DNA of 64,000 bases from Phallusia mammillata (Eukaryota > Chordata > Ascidiacea > Phlebobranchia > Ascidiidae): positions 1 to 64,000 of the forward strand of contig QLIY01000253.1 of assembly GCA_003260075.1 (NCBI GenBank), in the 5' to 3' direction. The position numbers and the translations under genes are program-made. Every line of letters begins with the position of its first letter. Position 1 is the stretch's first letter. The notes beneath the pieces were generated by a model that had not been told where the DNA came from, ran no database searches, and worked only from the letters and a program-made list of their open reading frames with translations. Shown here one piece after another: positions 10,186 to 22,741 of this stretch.

Positions 10186-13100
10186 AAATGTTCAGCATTT
10201 TAAAGTACAGCAAAATTGTAAGGATTCAGTTCTAAACAAACGGTTTGCTTCGGACAATTGTCGTAATCTAATTGCGTTAATCAAACCTTTGAGGTTTATT
10301 TTTCGGCTCTTTATTCTTGAGTTTGGATCCCAATTTCGGTCCAGCTTCCAATGCTGTGGTACAAACGATGCAATATCACAATAACTTAAGGCTCTGATCC
10401 AACCTAACATCTTCTGCAGTAGGTTACACCACCGTGTTTGCACACTCAATACGAATGCGAATGCTGTTCTGCGTTATTCAAGGTGGACTTCTTCGGCGAT
10501 CAGACTAGACGCCATTTAGCCGAGTGAGTAATTAACGTCAACAAATGTAAATGGATTACAAACACTTTCGGTAAGGTTTTATCAATATTTTTTACCAGAT
10601 ACACGCACGTCCAAGCGGATTGCCCATTTATCAGTTTCGATGATTTGCTCGACAGACTTGAACATTTAATCACAGATGTTGTGGACAAAGTTTTGAAATC
10701 GCCAGCTGGACAGCTTGTGAAAGATCTCAACCCGGTAATGCAAGTCTTATTTCATGTTACATTTAAGCAGTTATTCGGTTTGCCCAGATCATAACACAGT
10801 TTTAAGGTGCTAAGGTGTTTTTAAATTGTTGATTGCAGAATATGGTACCACCCAAACGACCATTTAAAAGGATGGATTATTCAGAAGCGATCAAATATTT
10901 ACGCGAAAATGAAGTAAAGAAAGAAGATGGTATGCTATAAGAGTATAAGATTATATTTTGTATCGTGTAATAGGCGTGTGTTGAATGACCATTGTTTTAT
11001 ATCCAGAAGTTTGCCGACATCGTACAACTCCATGTGAGATGTATGTTTTGTTTTATAAGTTTTGTTTTTCGGTTAAAGGCATGCAAAAAAACTGTACTTT
11101 AAACATTTTTTCTATACATAAGTATAGCAAGTGTGTTTTTGTTTGATTTGCATTTAATACATTGTTAATGTAATTGACTTATAGACACGTACTATGAATT
11201 TGGCGAGGATATTCCTGAAATGCCAGAGCGCCGCATGGCTGATAAAATCAACGAGCCGATACTGCTGTGCCGATTTCCAGCTAAAATAAAGAACTTTTAC
11301 ATGAAGAGGTGTCCTGGGGACAAGAGGTTAACGGAGTCGGTAGGAAATTTTGTCATATAAGCGTTTATTTACTTTTTTCGTGTGCCTAAAAACCTTTTTG
11401 TTTGTCTGTATTAAACGTGCTTTAGTCTATTGGTTGTTTCTGACCAATAGAATAAATACAATTATTCAAGCTTGCATGTAATACCACATGCGTGGATTTG
11501 TTTGTTTCCAGGTAAAAATCTGTTAGTTTTCTTAGACAAATATATTTTTTTGCTGTCTTGTTCAAGTAGAAATAATCTACAAGATCTTGATCTAACGCAG
11601 CTTTGATTTACCGTATGTACGTACTGCTGAGCATTATTAAACAATTATTTTCTTGATGCATGGCTTGGTCAAAAAACTCACAAAAGGGATAGGATTTTTG
11701 ATCATGCTAAGGAACAAACGGGCTGAGTTTACTTAAAAAGCGTATAAACCCAGGAACAAAAAAGTCTTACTACTTTGGGTAGAACTAACCATCTCATAAG
11801 CGTCGTTGATGTTTCAAACCAATTACGTTTATTTCACCTAGGACGTATTGGGAAATGAAACTCGAAATTCGTACTTGCTGCAAAATATTTGTTTCTTCTG
11901 TGCACAGACTTCTGTGCACCACATGTGGTGTATCTTTTCATATGCGTAACACAACTTTTGTTTGATGTATTTTTTAGGTCGATGTATTGATTCCGAATGT
12001 GGGGGAGATAGTTGGGGGATCAATGAGCATGACGGACTTCGCTGAGCTAATGGAAGCTTATAAAGTGGAAGGTGTCGATCCAAGCAAATACTACTGGTAC
12101 ACTGATCAGGTATAAGACAAGGCTAATCAAGTAAATTGTAAACCTTGTCTAATGTTTTTTTTTGGCTTAACTGATCCTAATTTCTACCAAATTGTGTTCT
12201 ATTGCAGCGCAAATTTGGTACCTGTCCTCATGGAGGTTATGGGTTAGGACTTGAACGATTGCTGATGTGGCTTTGTGATCAGCATCACATCCGTGACGTT
12301 TGTCTCTACCCTCGCTTCCTTGAACGTTGCAATCCATAAATGTTGCCTTGTAAGCCATTTTTGTGCGTTCTCCGCAAGAGTGGCAAGTAACTCTGCTATC
12401 TCTGCGGCCTATACGCAGCCATAAAGAACTACATTATTTGCAAAAGCATAAAACACTACGGAAGACCTACATTTAGCTGATTTTTGATAGGTGGTGATAG
12501 TAGCTCTATCACATTTTATGTTTTATTCCTATTAATATGGTTAATAACCGGTCCTTCGTTTCCTATTTGTACAGCACTTGGTTATTTGCACATTGACTAG
12601 ACTCACGGATCTATACACACTGCAGTTCTTACCTATATTAGTTTAGAACGCAATGTTTATGAGTCTATTTACATTAGTGCTTTGCTTTACTGTTGGATGG
12701 CTTTCTAGGGGATTTGCCTATCTGCATCTAGCCTACATGAAAAGTTAAATTGGACATCTTGAATTTTCGATATGAGTGAAAATCATGATTTTACACAACA
12801 GTTATGAAACAGCTTGTCTTTATTCTGCGATATTTTTAACTATCAAATCGTCTTTTCGATGGACACAAGTGAGCGGAACAAACAATATTACAATTATATA
12901 ATTAAATTAATATTATTATATTTGAGCATTATAGTTATAATATTTGAGCAAGCAAACAAAACATTCTTGTGATTCGTGTTGCGTTCGAAAACACCAAAAA
13001 ACTTTTTTGTCAGACGTTTCACTTTTTAAGCTGCATGTGTAAAATGATAAAATAATGTCTCTGAATGAAAGCTTTTTGCGTTGACGCTTTGCAAAAGTAG

Positions 13101-13494
13101 CCCTAACCTTTAACACTTTCATACAATTTACAGTTTATTATATTATTTGAAAACTGAAACTCAAAATTCAACAGTTTACCCCCCCCCCCCTGCTACGATT
13201 TGTATCACCGGCGAAATAAACTCAACTCAACTCAACTTAACACCTACTCTATTCACGACTTGCTTCGTTTTTGCCTCTTATCGAGTTGCTGTATATCTAC
13301 TTCCTTTGTGTAGGCCTACGTTGGTTTTCATAAACTTATGCAAAAAAATAACTTTTAGTCATATAATCACATTTAGATTTTTCGCGCCCCAGTGGTTGGT
13401 TTGGTGACCAAAATTCGGTTCGCGACCAATAATGGCGTTAAAAACATTAAAAACAGCCTAACCTAAAAATGTTGCGATCGCCAGTGTTATGATT

Positions 13495-13704
13495 TTATTT
13501 CGGATAATAAATTGGTTGGAATTTGTTCCACATCATCCCGAGGGGTAATGGCACCGCGCTACCAGGCGTGACGCGCCCGATTTCACCGTTTTTCTGATTT
13601 ATATCGTTTTGCCCGATCTTCATGTTGTTTCCACTATTGAGCGCCCGTTTATTGGCATACAAATAAATAAATAAAACTTGATTACGGTCATAGTCGACAG
13701 GCAT
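13495..13704 (-). other. Coding-like open frame, unrecognised
   Basis: The minus strand from 13704 to 13495 reads a 69-residue frame starting MPVDYDRN and ending NKFQPIYYPK before a stop, with protein-like composition (IGRVTPGSAVPLPLG). I cannot assign a family. It could be a retained exon, a processed fragment or transposon coding sequence. Confidence 0.25.
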
Positions 13705-14036
13705 TGTAAGCTAATTGCTTTTTGTGCGGCGCATATCTCTGGTGCCTGTTATCAAGCGAGGTAAAAGTAAGAAGGACTGGGTTCGCCATCAAATGCTGTT
13801 ATAAAACAGCTCTAATCCGTACAAAAATTTGCGTCGTTGGAAGTTCTATTTGATGTTTATCTGTTTATGACACCCCATTCGATGTCTAATATGCTGAAGA
13901 CCAACCTTAACAGCGTTTCATCTACCACATGTAGGATAAATTCGAGGTGGTAAAAATCCGGGAAAAAAACCTCTACACTTTCATCGAGTAAGAAACCGAG
14001 GTCGATCCGCCTCTAACTTCAACGACATTTAGCATC

Positions 14037-14257
14037 TTTTTACCACACTACCATTTGAGCGACTCACCCTTCCTGCTTTTTCTTCGTTCAGCTATGTATA
14101 TCTTCTTTACAGATATTTGAACATTAACCAACCGATTCACTTTTGCTCTACCTTTAAAGTAGGCAGTGTACGTTTTAACATTCAAGAGCAGTGTTTTACT
14201 TCCTGTAAGAGTGGCCGGCAAACTTATTAACGAACAGCAAGACAATTTTTTGATAAA
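14037..14257. repeat. Duplicated 220-bp block, first copy
   Basis: Nearly identical to 15125-15345, with a handful of substitutions. It ends exactly at the C-run gap at 14258, so it may be an unmerged contig end rather than a genuine duplication. Confidence 0.7.
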
Positions 14258-14269
14258 CCCCCCCCCCCC

Positions 14270-14408
14270 GGAACCGGACATCCTAAAGTGGCTTGAAAAA
14301 AAAAAGAACTTCTTCGACTCAAACACAGAGGACAAGTTACATGACAACAAGCGCGACAAGGTATGGTCAGTCTTAGACAACGACCCAAGCTGTACTACAA
14401 CTTCACGT
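14270..14408 (+). other. Possible 3' part of an unrecognised coding exon
   Basis: Directly after the 10-C gap an open frame reads EPDILKWLEKKKNFFDS and on to NDPSCTTTSR, ending at a good donor (CGT|GTAAGT) in phase 0. It is rich in charged residues and GAC/AAG codons, unlike the surrounding AT-rich DNA. The gap hides its upstream part and no matching downstream exon was found. Function unknown. Confidence 0.3.
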
Positions 14409-14909
14409 GTAAGTTATAATTCAATAGTAAGTAAAGACAGTCAGACACCCTTACTGGAAAAGCGAACCAGCTAAACATGACAATAATAATTAGACTTAGA
14501 TGATTTTGGGTTATAAACGAGTTCGATAAGTAGGATATTAGACAGCTTTAACAAAATTGTAGACATCGTCTACATTAGTAGTTTACAGCAAAAAACACCC
14601 TAAAATTGTAGGCTAGCCTAGGCTACATTGCCTCTCGTATAATATCGCACTGTGACGGCAAGCTTCAGGAAAAGTGACTTGACAGAATGCCATACTTTTC
14701 CGAAACACTGCCGTATACAATTCCGTGTGTCGCTGCTGCCAGGCTGCAAACCACGAGACACGGTCAGTGGAGCTTAGAAATTTTGTGAACGACGGTAAAT
14801 GCCATCAAACAGAATGTTTACATTGACCACACGGTTTCGGCAAACTCACATATGAAATAAAACCAGATAAAATCCGTAAAAATGCAGGAACTTGGCTAAA
14901 TGGTTTAAG

Positions 14910-15125
14910 GAAGGGGTCGACATCCTTTTTTGTACTGCGAACCTTTTTTGAAACTTAAATTTTATCGCGGACCGGTCTTCATAAAACTACAAATATTCAG
15001 CAATGAAAACGCTTAATTAAGTTTGTCATTCCCGGAATGAATGGGGAAAATGTTTCAAAGCATTTAACCTGAAAACTACACGACCCGGTAACGAACTGGA
15101 TCGTGGACCAACGGTTGCCAACCAC
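14910..15125. mobile_element. hAT-like miniature element remnant
   Basis: The left end AAGGGGTCGACATCC and right end GGTTGCCAACC resemble eroded versions of the CAGGGGTCGGCAACC terminal repeat. No target duplication is evident. Confidence 0.4.
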
Positions 15126-15345
15126 TTTTACCACACTACCATTTGAGCGACTCACTCTTCCTGCTTTTTCTTCGTTCAGCTATGTATATCTTCTTTACAG
15201 ATATTTGAACATTAACCAACCGATTCACTTTTGCTCTACCTTTAAAGTAGGCAGTGTACGTTTTAACATTCAAGAGCAGTGTTTTACTTGCTGTAAGAGT
15301 GGTCGGCAAACTTATTAAAGAACAGCAAGACATTTTTTTGATAAA
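15125..15345. repeat. Duplicated 220-bp block, second copy
   Basis: Matches 14037-14257. It starts immediately after a hAT-like right end, so the upstream sequences of the two copies differ. Confidence 0.7.
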
Positions 15346-16661
15346 ATATTCACACGAATGCATATATATGATCTGTTGGACAAACAGCAAACGATGTACT
15401 GTTGTTTGACAGATTTTTATGTTGTGTACAATCTTTGAAATGCCATTCAGTTGTGAAATTGTTTAAAGTTTGGAATTGTTTTATTTCACTGAGAGAAAAG
15501 TGTTCTAACTGTGTGGCCAACTTCTATGAACCAGATGCCCTTGGGTACACGTAATTGTACTTACCTGGTCCCTTAGGAATACGTTTAGGTGCGATTGATC
15601 AAGGTCTCAGTCTTTAATCACTTCCGCTGTAATTTTTTATCTATCTGACTTATTATCACTGTTAATAAGTAAAGTAACTCTTACACGTTTATATAAGTTA
15701 CAAAAACGATACGTATATACTATATACCAATTGTTGGTGCTCCTTTGCCTCGAAAAGCTGTTGAAAAATAAACTTCCATGCAAAGTATTTCATTCGCTTG
15801 ATCATAGACTTGGTCAAACCCGTTTTTTCTGGGTAGAAGGACCTATAAATGCCACAAAGTCGCATTAAACTCGTATGTTTATTTCTACATAAGTTGCAGT
15901 TAAATCTTTTAAACGTGTAAGAATTTCTGGACGATTTGTTTACCAGACAGGTTACAGATATAACAAAACACTTTTGGGCTGCAAAACAAAACTTTCCGCC
16001 AATATAAACAGGGCAGAACAAATTTTTGGTCACGGAAAATAAAAACTTGGTCACGACATAAACAGCATTTGTGCAATTTACAACCCTTCGACTATGACAA
16101 GAAAATCAGCAGTTGTTAAAATTTCTTGCACGGACTTACAACGTTTATAAACTGCCCGTTTTCGAACCTACGCACATATTACCACGCAAGAACTCTGTAT
16201 GCCATAAGCAGGCTCCTGAAATCCATTAGAACATCAATTGTTTTAATGCTTGTGACGTCACAGGGCACATATTAAGTTTGTTTTAGAAAAAAATCACAAC
16301 GATTGGTAAAAGCAAAGACTTTAAAAAAGAAGTCACAATTTCGTGCACTACAAATAGAATGAAAGAAAATAGTAGTCATCAAATCCACACAGTCGGTATG
16401 TAATGAATATGATATGATGTAACCAATGATTTTAAAAATCATTGATGTAAATGTTCTATTGGTAGCAAACAGAAAACACAGAAAAGTGTTTTTAACTTTA
16501 ATTTCAAACGGAAACAGAACGATATGTTCAATTACCTTCAAAATTTAAATCATGACGCAAAGTTTCTCAAAGCAAAGTTTTATTAGTTAAAATGTAACTT
16601 TTCTAAATATTTGTCAACATTAACTACATGACGCAATTTGTCATCATCACGGTTGAGTAGT

Positions 16662-16669
16662 TATATAAA
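16662..16669 (+). promoter_or_regulatory. Candidate TATA box of NARS copy 3
   Basis: TATATAAA lies 199 bp upstream of the first ATG (16861). A start site about 30 bp downstream would give a 5' leader of about 165 nt. Position and sequence fit, but there is no direct proof. Confidence 0.4.
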
Positions 16670-16860
16670 CGTGTGGCAAATTTGCTCGCAATGTATGTGG
16701 TGTTCACTGTTCAGTTAAGCACTTCAGTTTGAGTGTGACACAAAATAATTTAATAACAACACAGTCAACATATGTATTAAGATTTTTAACAATATTATTG
16801 GTTACAGTAAGAGGGTATTATTTACTATTGCTGTGGTTTAAATTTGTCAAAGGAGAAGCA

Positions 16861-18764
16861 ATGGCTGAAGGCGTGCAACAAGAAGTAAAAGAGTTAACAC
16901 TTGGTAATTCTAAACAAGATGGTGTAACAGTTGATACCAAATGAACTACTTTTATTACGTAACAAGCAGTTAAAATAAACAGAAATATTTGTAAATTAAC
17001 CTTCAGAAGTACTTTGCATTTTGGTTTGGTCCTTCAGTTCACTTAGAATGTTTAAAAGACCGTTTTTAACATTTATGTAATTGTAAACATACTCATGTAG
17101 ATGTTGCTCAACCACAGCAAACAAAATATCTGTTTGTTAAGTTATAGAAATAAAAACCTTGGTTTATAACTGACTGTGAATTCATATTTTTGTCAGGTTT
17201 TCTGATTTTGGTTGACACTAATGGTTTGACTCAAGACTAACTCACTGTTTAGGGATTTATTTTTTAAAAAAGCAAAAAATTCATATGTATTAAGCTTTGG
17301 ATTAGCAACATACTGCATATAAGTCAATCTTAAAATGACCCCATTTATAAAGCAAGTTTGTTCGAGGTTATGTTGCACAGCATATTCTATAGTCAATATC
17401 TAGATGACAAATGTAATACTTTCGTTCATTTTGCCTGTGCCACTTTTTCCATACCATTGTAGTTATTTTTTCCAGCACCAACAATTAAAGAAATTAAAAC
17501 ATGTAATTTTACTTTAGAAGAGTTATACACCAGTGAAAAACATGGATGTGATCAGACAGGAGATGGAACTGCATCAAAACCTTTTAAAACTGTAATGACT
17601 GCAATGCTAGCATATGGAAAAGAACCTTTTCCACAAATTTATGTGGATGGGAAAAGTGATGAAACGGTATAGACGGATGGTTGCAAAAACAAGCCCTATC
17701 TACTATACCCCCCCCCCGAAAAGAACCTTTTCCACAAATTTATGTGGATGGGAAAAGTGATGAAAAGGTATAGAGGGATGGTTGCAAAAACAAGCCCTAT
17801 CTACTATTTGAACATTTTATTGTGACTTTATGATCTAAAACAAGCCATGTATGCGGAATAATGTTTCAGGAATAGACTTTGTAATTACCAAACAGTTAGT
17901 GCACCCAAATATGGATAAGTTACAAGGGTCAAGAGGATTAAGTAGGGTTTGAGATTAAAAAATGATATTAGTTTGATTAGTATTATCATGTATGATTATA
18001 ACACTGTGTGTCAGTTAAATAAACTGCTACAAGCTTCTGTCTAAGTTAAATTTAAAACTTGACATATGATTAGAAATTTGAACCATTTTTTTTACCCCCC
18101 CCCCAATTACCAAACAGTTAGTGCACCCAAATATGGATAAGTTACAAGGGTCGAGAGGATTAAGTAGGGTTTGAGATTAAAAAATGATTTTAGTTTGATT
18201 AGTATTATCATGTATGATTATAACTAAACACTGTGTGTCAGTTAAATAAACTGCTACAAGCTTCTGTCTAAGTCAAATTTAAAACTTGACATATGATTGG
18301 AAATTTGAACCATTTTTTTTTAAAACCAAGACATGTGATTAGAAATATGAACCAATTGCAAAAGCTCAACTCAAAAAGCAAGTTAAGCTTTTTGGAGCAG
18401 AACAACGAAAAAGTCAAGCCAGGAAGGTAATTGAATATGACAATTTGTTGCATGTATTGATTAGTGTTTTGTTAACATACAAAAATTATCATTGTATCTT
18501 AACAAAAAACTTGACACAGGTAAAGGAACAAGAAGATGCAGAGAGAAGAGAGAAAAACTTAGAGGAAGCCAAGCAAGTTACAATTAGTGAGGATAAATCC
18601 CTTCCCACAGCAATAAAGGTCAATGACATAACAGAACAAATTTGGTGCTTATTGGCAAAATAATTTACTAACAAACCTTGGCGTTGTGTTGTGTGATAAT
18701 AACAGCTTTATTATTTCGGGCTGCCCAAAATTAAGACAAAGCTTGCCTAAAAGACAACTTGCTC

Positions 18765-18810
<46 letters not shown>

Positions 18811-19715
18811 CCGTGAGATGGTTTTAGGGGGTCCGTGGAGGTAAATATTTTTAGTACTATTAACCAACATTAAAGTATTTTTAAGTTTCCAAACCATTTT
18901 TTAAATCTTGCATGCGAGTGCAAACTGTTTATTGCACCTTTGGTTTAGAAACAAGCACGTTTTTGTGATTGTTACCTCCATTGTGACATCACAACACACA
19001 CGGACAATAGTTCTTTGTTTCAAGATTTGTACACCAGAAAATTTGACTGCTACAGCACAGAACTTCATTGAGATTTAAGGTCTGTGAAGGTTAAAATAAA
19101 ATGCTGCCCCCAAAAGCGAAATTATAATACCGTATAATGCAAGAAACATGAAAACCCCCCCCCCTCTTTGTTTCAAGATTTGTACACCAGAAAATTTGAC
19201 TGCTACAGCACAAAACTTCATGGAGATTTAAGGTCTGTGAAGGTTCAAATAAAATGCTGCCCCCAAAAGTGAAATTATAATACTGTATAATGCAAGAAAC
19301 GTGAAAGCCCCCCCCCCCACTGTTAAAACCTGGATAGCAGCATTGAAACTTATATATTTTTGAAGGGTATTAAAAGCATTTGCTTTGTCCTATTGTCAAG
19401 TACTCTGATTTTTACTTTTGTTACATATAGATTAGAATTTTAGAAGGTGAAAAGCATCGAGATGAAAGGGTAAAAGTGTCTGGTTGGGTTCATCGCTTAC
19501 GACGCCAAGGTAGGTTAAGTTTGGTTTACAAGACTGTGAAAACCAAAAATTTTGGTTGATGAATAAATAAACAACTAGTTATCAACCAAATTTGAAAAAA
19601 ACTTTATGATGACAATTACAAAAAAGTAAATTATTTTTTTGCATTTGCTAAATGCTTGTGTATGTATACATATACGTAGATATATGTTTTTGTAACAGGA
19701 AAGACCTTATTGTTT

Positions 19716-19803
<88 letters not shown>

Positions 19804-22741
19804 AGCCCAGAAAGCACTGTCACATTATATGGAACAATTACTAAAGTGCCTGAGGGAAAATCGGTGTGTGACTAGTAGTTGTGTTGGTACTGGTAAATTT
19901 TATTCAATGTATGTAACTTAACAGGCACCTGGAGGACATGAGCTTGTATGTGATTATTGGGAATTGGTCGGATTGGCGCCACCTGGAGGAATTGAGAACG
20001 TTCTTAACCAGGTAATCGGACAACAAAACTTTGTGTTTGACTCCTTTTTGTAATCAGGTTTAAATATCAAATCAGGGTTGCACAACCTGCTTACTCAAAG
20101 ACTAATTTAGGCTGTTTTTATACCAAGCCTATTTAACTTCTACACTTCTTGCCGATACTTATTTTGCTTTTCACTGTATTTCAGGATGCCGATGTTGACG
20201 TCAAACTTGACAACAGACATTTAGTAATTCGTGGTGAAAAGACTTCAAAAATTCTGCGAGTTCGCTCTTATTTAATGCAGGCATTTAGAGACCATTACTT
20301 TGAACGTGGTTACTATGAGGTTTGTTTTTATTTAGAGACTAATACTTTGAACGTGGTTACTGCTGTTTATTGTTGTATGTGCTTCAGGGAAGACGGGTTA
20401 CATGTTCGAGCTTGATTCGGGCCTATCGTGACACTCGGCCACATTCATGTCATATCGTTTTCAACATTATATATTATACCAGAGTTAAGACGGCCATGTT
20501 TTTGTGGTAATCTAGTTTGGTAACCTAACTTTTAAGGTTAATTTTTGACCTTTTTTCCCAGTACGAATCCAATTTCGCGTTCAATACTGTGGTACAATCG
20601 ATGCCACACACAATAACCTAAGATTCAAACAAACCCACCATGCTTATCTTCTACCATAGGTTACACCGCCGTGTTTAGTGCAAACTCAATGCGAAGGCGG
20701 TTCTACGTTGTTTAAGTTGGATTTCTTTGGCGAGCAAGCTTACTTAACCCAATCATCCCAACTTTACCTGGAAACTTGTCTCCCGTCGCTAGGTGATGTC
20801 TTCTGCCTTGCCGAATCTTACCGCGCAGAACAAAGTCGGACAAGACGCCATTTAGCCGAGTAAGTAATAATATCAACAAGTGTTATTTCTGGTGGTAACT
20901 TTTGATTGCCATTTTTGTCAGATACACGCACGTCGAAGCAGAATGCCCATTTATCAGTTTCGATGATTTGCTGGATCGACTCGAAGATTTAATCGCAGAT
21001 GTTGTTGACAAAGTTTTGAAATCGCCAGCTGGAGAGCTTGTCAAAGATCTCAACCCGGTATTGTAATCTCGTTCTTGTTGCATTAAGGCAGTTAGTCGGC
21101 TAGTCCACATTTTGCTCGCTACTTTCATAGGTGCTTAACTGTTTTTATTTTATTTTTTCAGAATTTCGTGCCACCAAAACGGCCGTTCAGAAGGATGGAT
21201 TATTCTGAAGCTATCAAATATTTACGCGAAAATGAAATCAAGAAAGAAGATGGTACGCTAAAAAACACATTTTTAACGGATAATAAGCATGTGTTGCATG
21301 ACCGATTGTCTTGACTAAGAGAAACTCGATGTCAATAATGTATGATCAAAGTTTTGATTAAAAAGCTAGTGTTTTGTTTCAAGGTATGTAACAAACTGTG
21401 TAAAATAAAAACAGACCCTTTAAACCAGGGGTCGGCAACCTACGGCCCGCCGCGACTTGTCAAATCTCAGTTTTGGCCCGCTGTATGCAAAAGGTTTCCG
21501 ACCCCTGCTTTAAACCTTTTTATACATTTGTGATAAAGTCAGTGTGATATTCGTCTAACTTGCATTTTTTACATTGTAAATGTTATTAACTTATAGACAC
21601 GTACTATGAATTCGGTGAGGATATTCCTGAAATGCCCGAGCGCCGCATGACAGATAAAATCAACGAACCAATTCTGTTGTGCCGATTTCCTGCTCAAATC
21701 AAGTCTTTCTACATGCAGAGGTGCCCCGAGGACAGAAGGTTAACGGAGTCGGTAAATTTTGTCAAATTATTTTACCTCGTTTCTTTGTCTGTTGTTGATT
21801 TGCGTTACCGGTGGTCAATTGTTTCTGACCAATATATTACATAAAGTTATTCAAGCTTTGATGGAATACCACAAGCGTTTAACTGTTTGTTTCCAGGTTT
21901 AAATTTGTCAGCATTTTTACTTCGGACAAACAAGTTGTGCTATAAAACCATATCTTACAAGAGCTTGATCTAATGCAGCTTTGATATAACTTGTACATTA
22001 AAATATATATACTGACCGCAAAGCATTGATTAACATTCATTTTCTAGATGCGTCGTTTCTAAAATTGGTCGAAACGAAAAAAGACTTTTGGTTTTCATAT
22101 TGCAAATCAATGAGACTTAACCGTCCAATTGTTAAAGTGTTTTTGTGCCTAAGTTTAGCCTAGAAAACTACACGTTTTACTATTTTCTTTAGCAGGACTA
22201 TCCATCTAACGCACTTAGTGTTACTTCAAACCGATTCAGTTTACTTTAAGTTAAACGTATTGTAAAAGTACACGATTATGTGCCTTTCGCATGAAAAATC
22301 TCTACTCGGCTGCGAAACCTTTGTCTTCTGTGTGGTGTATCCTTTCATATGCAAAACGCAATTTTTTTTGATTTTTTCTCCAGGTCGATGTATTAATGCC
22401 GAATGTTGGGGAGATAGTTGGGGGATCAATGAGGATGAACGACCATGCTGAACTAATGGAAGCTTATAAAATAGAGGGTGTCGATCCAAGCAAGTACTAC
22501 TGGTACACTGATCAGGTAAGACAAAGCTAATTGTGATCCTTTGCTTAGTGAAAGTTTTCCTGGTTTAACTGATCCTAATCTCGATTTACCAAATTGTGTT
22601 CTATTGCAGCGCAAATTTGGTACCTGTCCTCATGGAGGTTATGGGTTAGGACTTGAACGATTGCTGACGTGGCTTTGTGATCAGTATCACATCCGGGACG
22701 TTTGTCTCTACCCTCGCTTCCTTGAACGCTGCAGTCCATAA
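16861..22741 (+). CDS. NARS1: Asparaginyl-tRNA synthetase, cytosolic (copy 3, complete)
   Basis: Class IIb aminoacyl-tRNA synthetase that attaches asparagine to tRNA-Asn in the cytosol. Exons: 16861-16903, 17518-17666, 18343-18426, 18520-18618, 19431-19509, 19699-19863, 19925-20011, 20185-20319, 20660-20859, 20922-21057, 21162-21252, 21597-21751, 22384-22515, 22610-22741; phases agree throughout. The N-terminal extension has the lysine/glutamate-rich [10 protein letters not shown] segment, then the anticodon-binding OB fold from about [14 protein letters not shown], then the catalytic domain with [12 protein letters not shown], motif 2 [15 protein letters not shown] and motif 3 [10 protein letters not shown]. 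About 28 residues of exon 6 are hidden by a C-run gap at 19718-19803. The first-exon donor (GTAATT after CTTG) is inferred; reading through it hits a stop. Two versions of the exon 2 end flank the gap at 17708 (DET or DEK). Confidence 0.92.
18768..18807. other. Assembly-gap placeholder (40 C)
   Basis: Pure C run in intron 4 of NARS copy 3. Further 10-11 C runs at 19155-19164 and 19308-19318 bracket a repeated piece of the same intron (19023-19154 resembles 19165-19307). Confidence 0.8.
19718..19803. other. Assembly-gap placeholder inside NARS exon 6 (86 C)
   Basis: Conserved AsnRS coding sequence stops at GKTLLFV and resumes at [10 protein letters not shown]. About 80 nt of ordinary coding sequence is expected here, close to the run length, so long runs may encode estimated gap size. 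Confidence 0.9.
21426..21507. mobile_element. 82-bp hAT-type MITE with 8-bp target duplication
   Basis: Terminal inverted repeats CAGGGGTCGG / CCGACCCCTG enclose GC-rich sequence. The exact duplication CTTTAAAC is at 21418-21425 and 21508-21515. It lies in intron 11 of NARS copy 3. Confidence 0.85.

Larger units (their letters stand above)
5197..12339 (+). pseudogene. Asparaginyl-tRNA synthetase paralogue, damaged (copy 2)
   Basis: Exons matching copy 3: 5197-5345, 5590-5673 (exon 3, acceptor lost and reading frame shifted by one base), 5813-5849 (exon 4 remnant; 62 bp missing, creating TGA), 6003-6081, 9155-9308 (C-run 9181-9247 inside), 9370-9456, 9569-9708 (10-C gap inside), 10423-10523, 10599-10734, 10839-10929, 11185-11339, 11978-12109, 12208-12339. 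Exon 9 is a net 99 nt shorter and lacks class II motif 2 (the SYRAEQSR region); copy 3 HVEAE has become HVQAD in exon 10. Motif 3 is intact. Exons 5-14 keep open frames and splice sites, and exons 3 and 4 are both phase 0, so skipping them would preserve frame. It cannot be a normal aminoacylating enzyme; it is either a young pseudogene or a catalytically dead paralogue. Confidence 0.8.
12340..16660. other. Intergenic between NARS copies 2 and 3
   Basis: Bases 12340-13100 are homologous to the 3' flanks of copies 1 and 3, so the duplicated unit extends about 0.8 kb past the stop. Further on are a repeated 220-bp block (14037 and 15125), a hAT-like remnant at about 14910-15125, C-run gaps at 13179-13190 and 14258-14269, and two weak coding-like stretches listed separately. 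From 15345 to 16660 I see nothing identifiable. Confidence 0.5.

Noticed and set aside
16861-16944. A separate 27-residue small protein starting at the NARS copy 3 ATG
   Set aside because: Splicing after TL to the next exon gives the conserved ELYTSEKHG continuation of AsnRS, a better explanation than a tiny gene.
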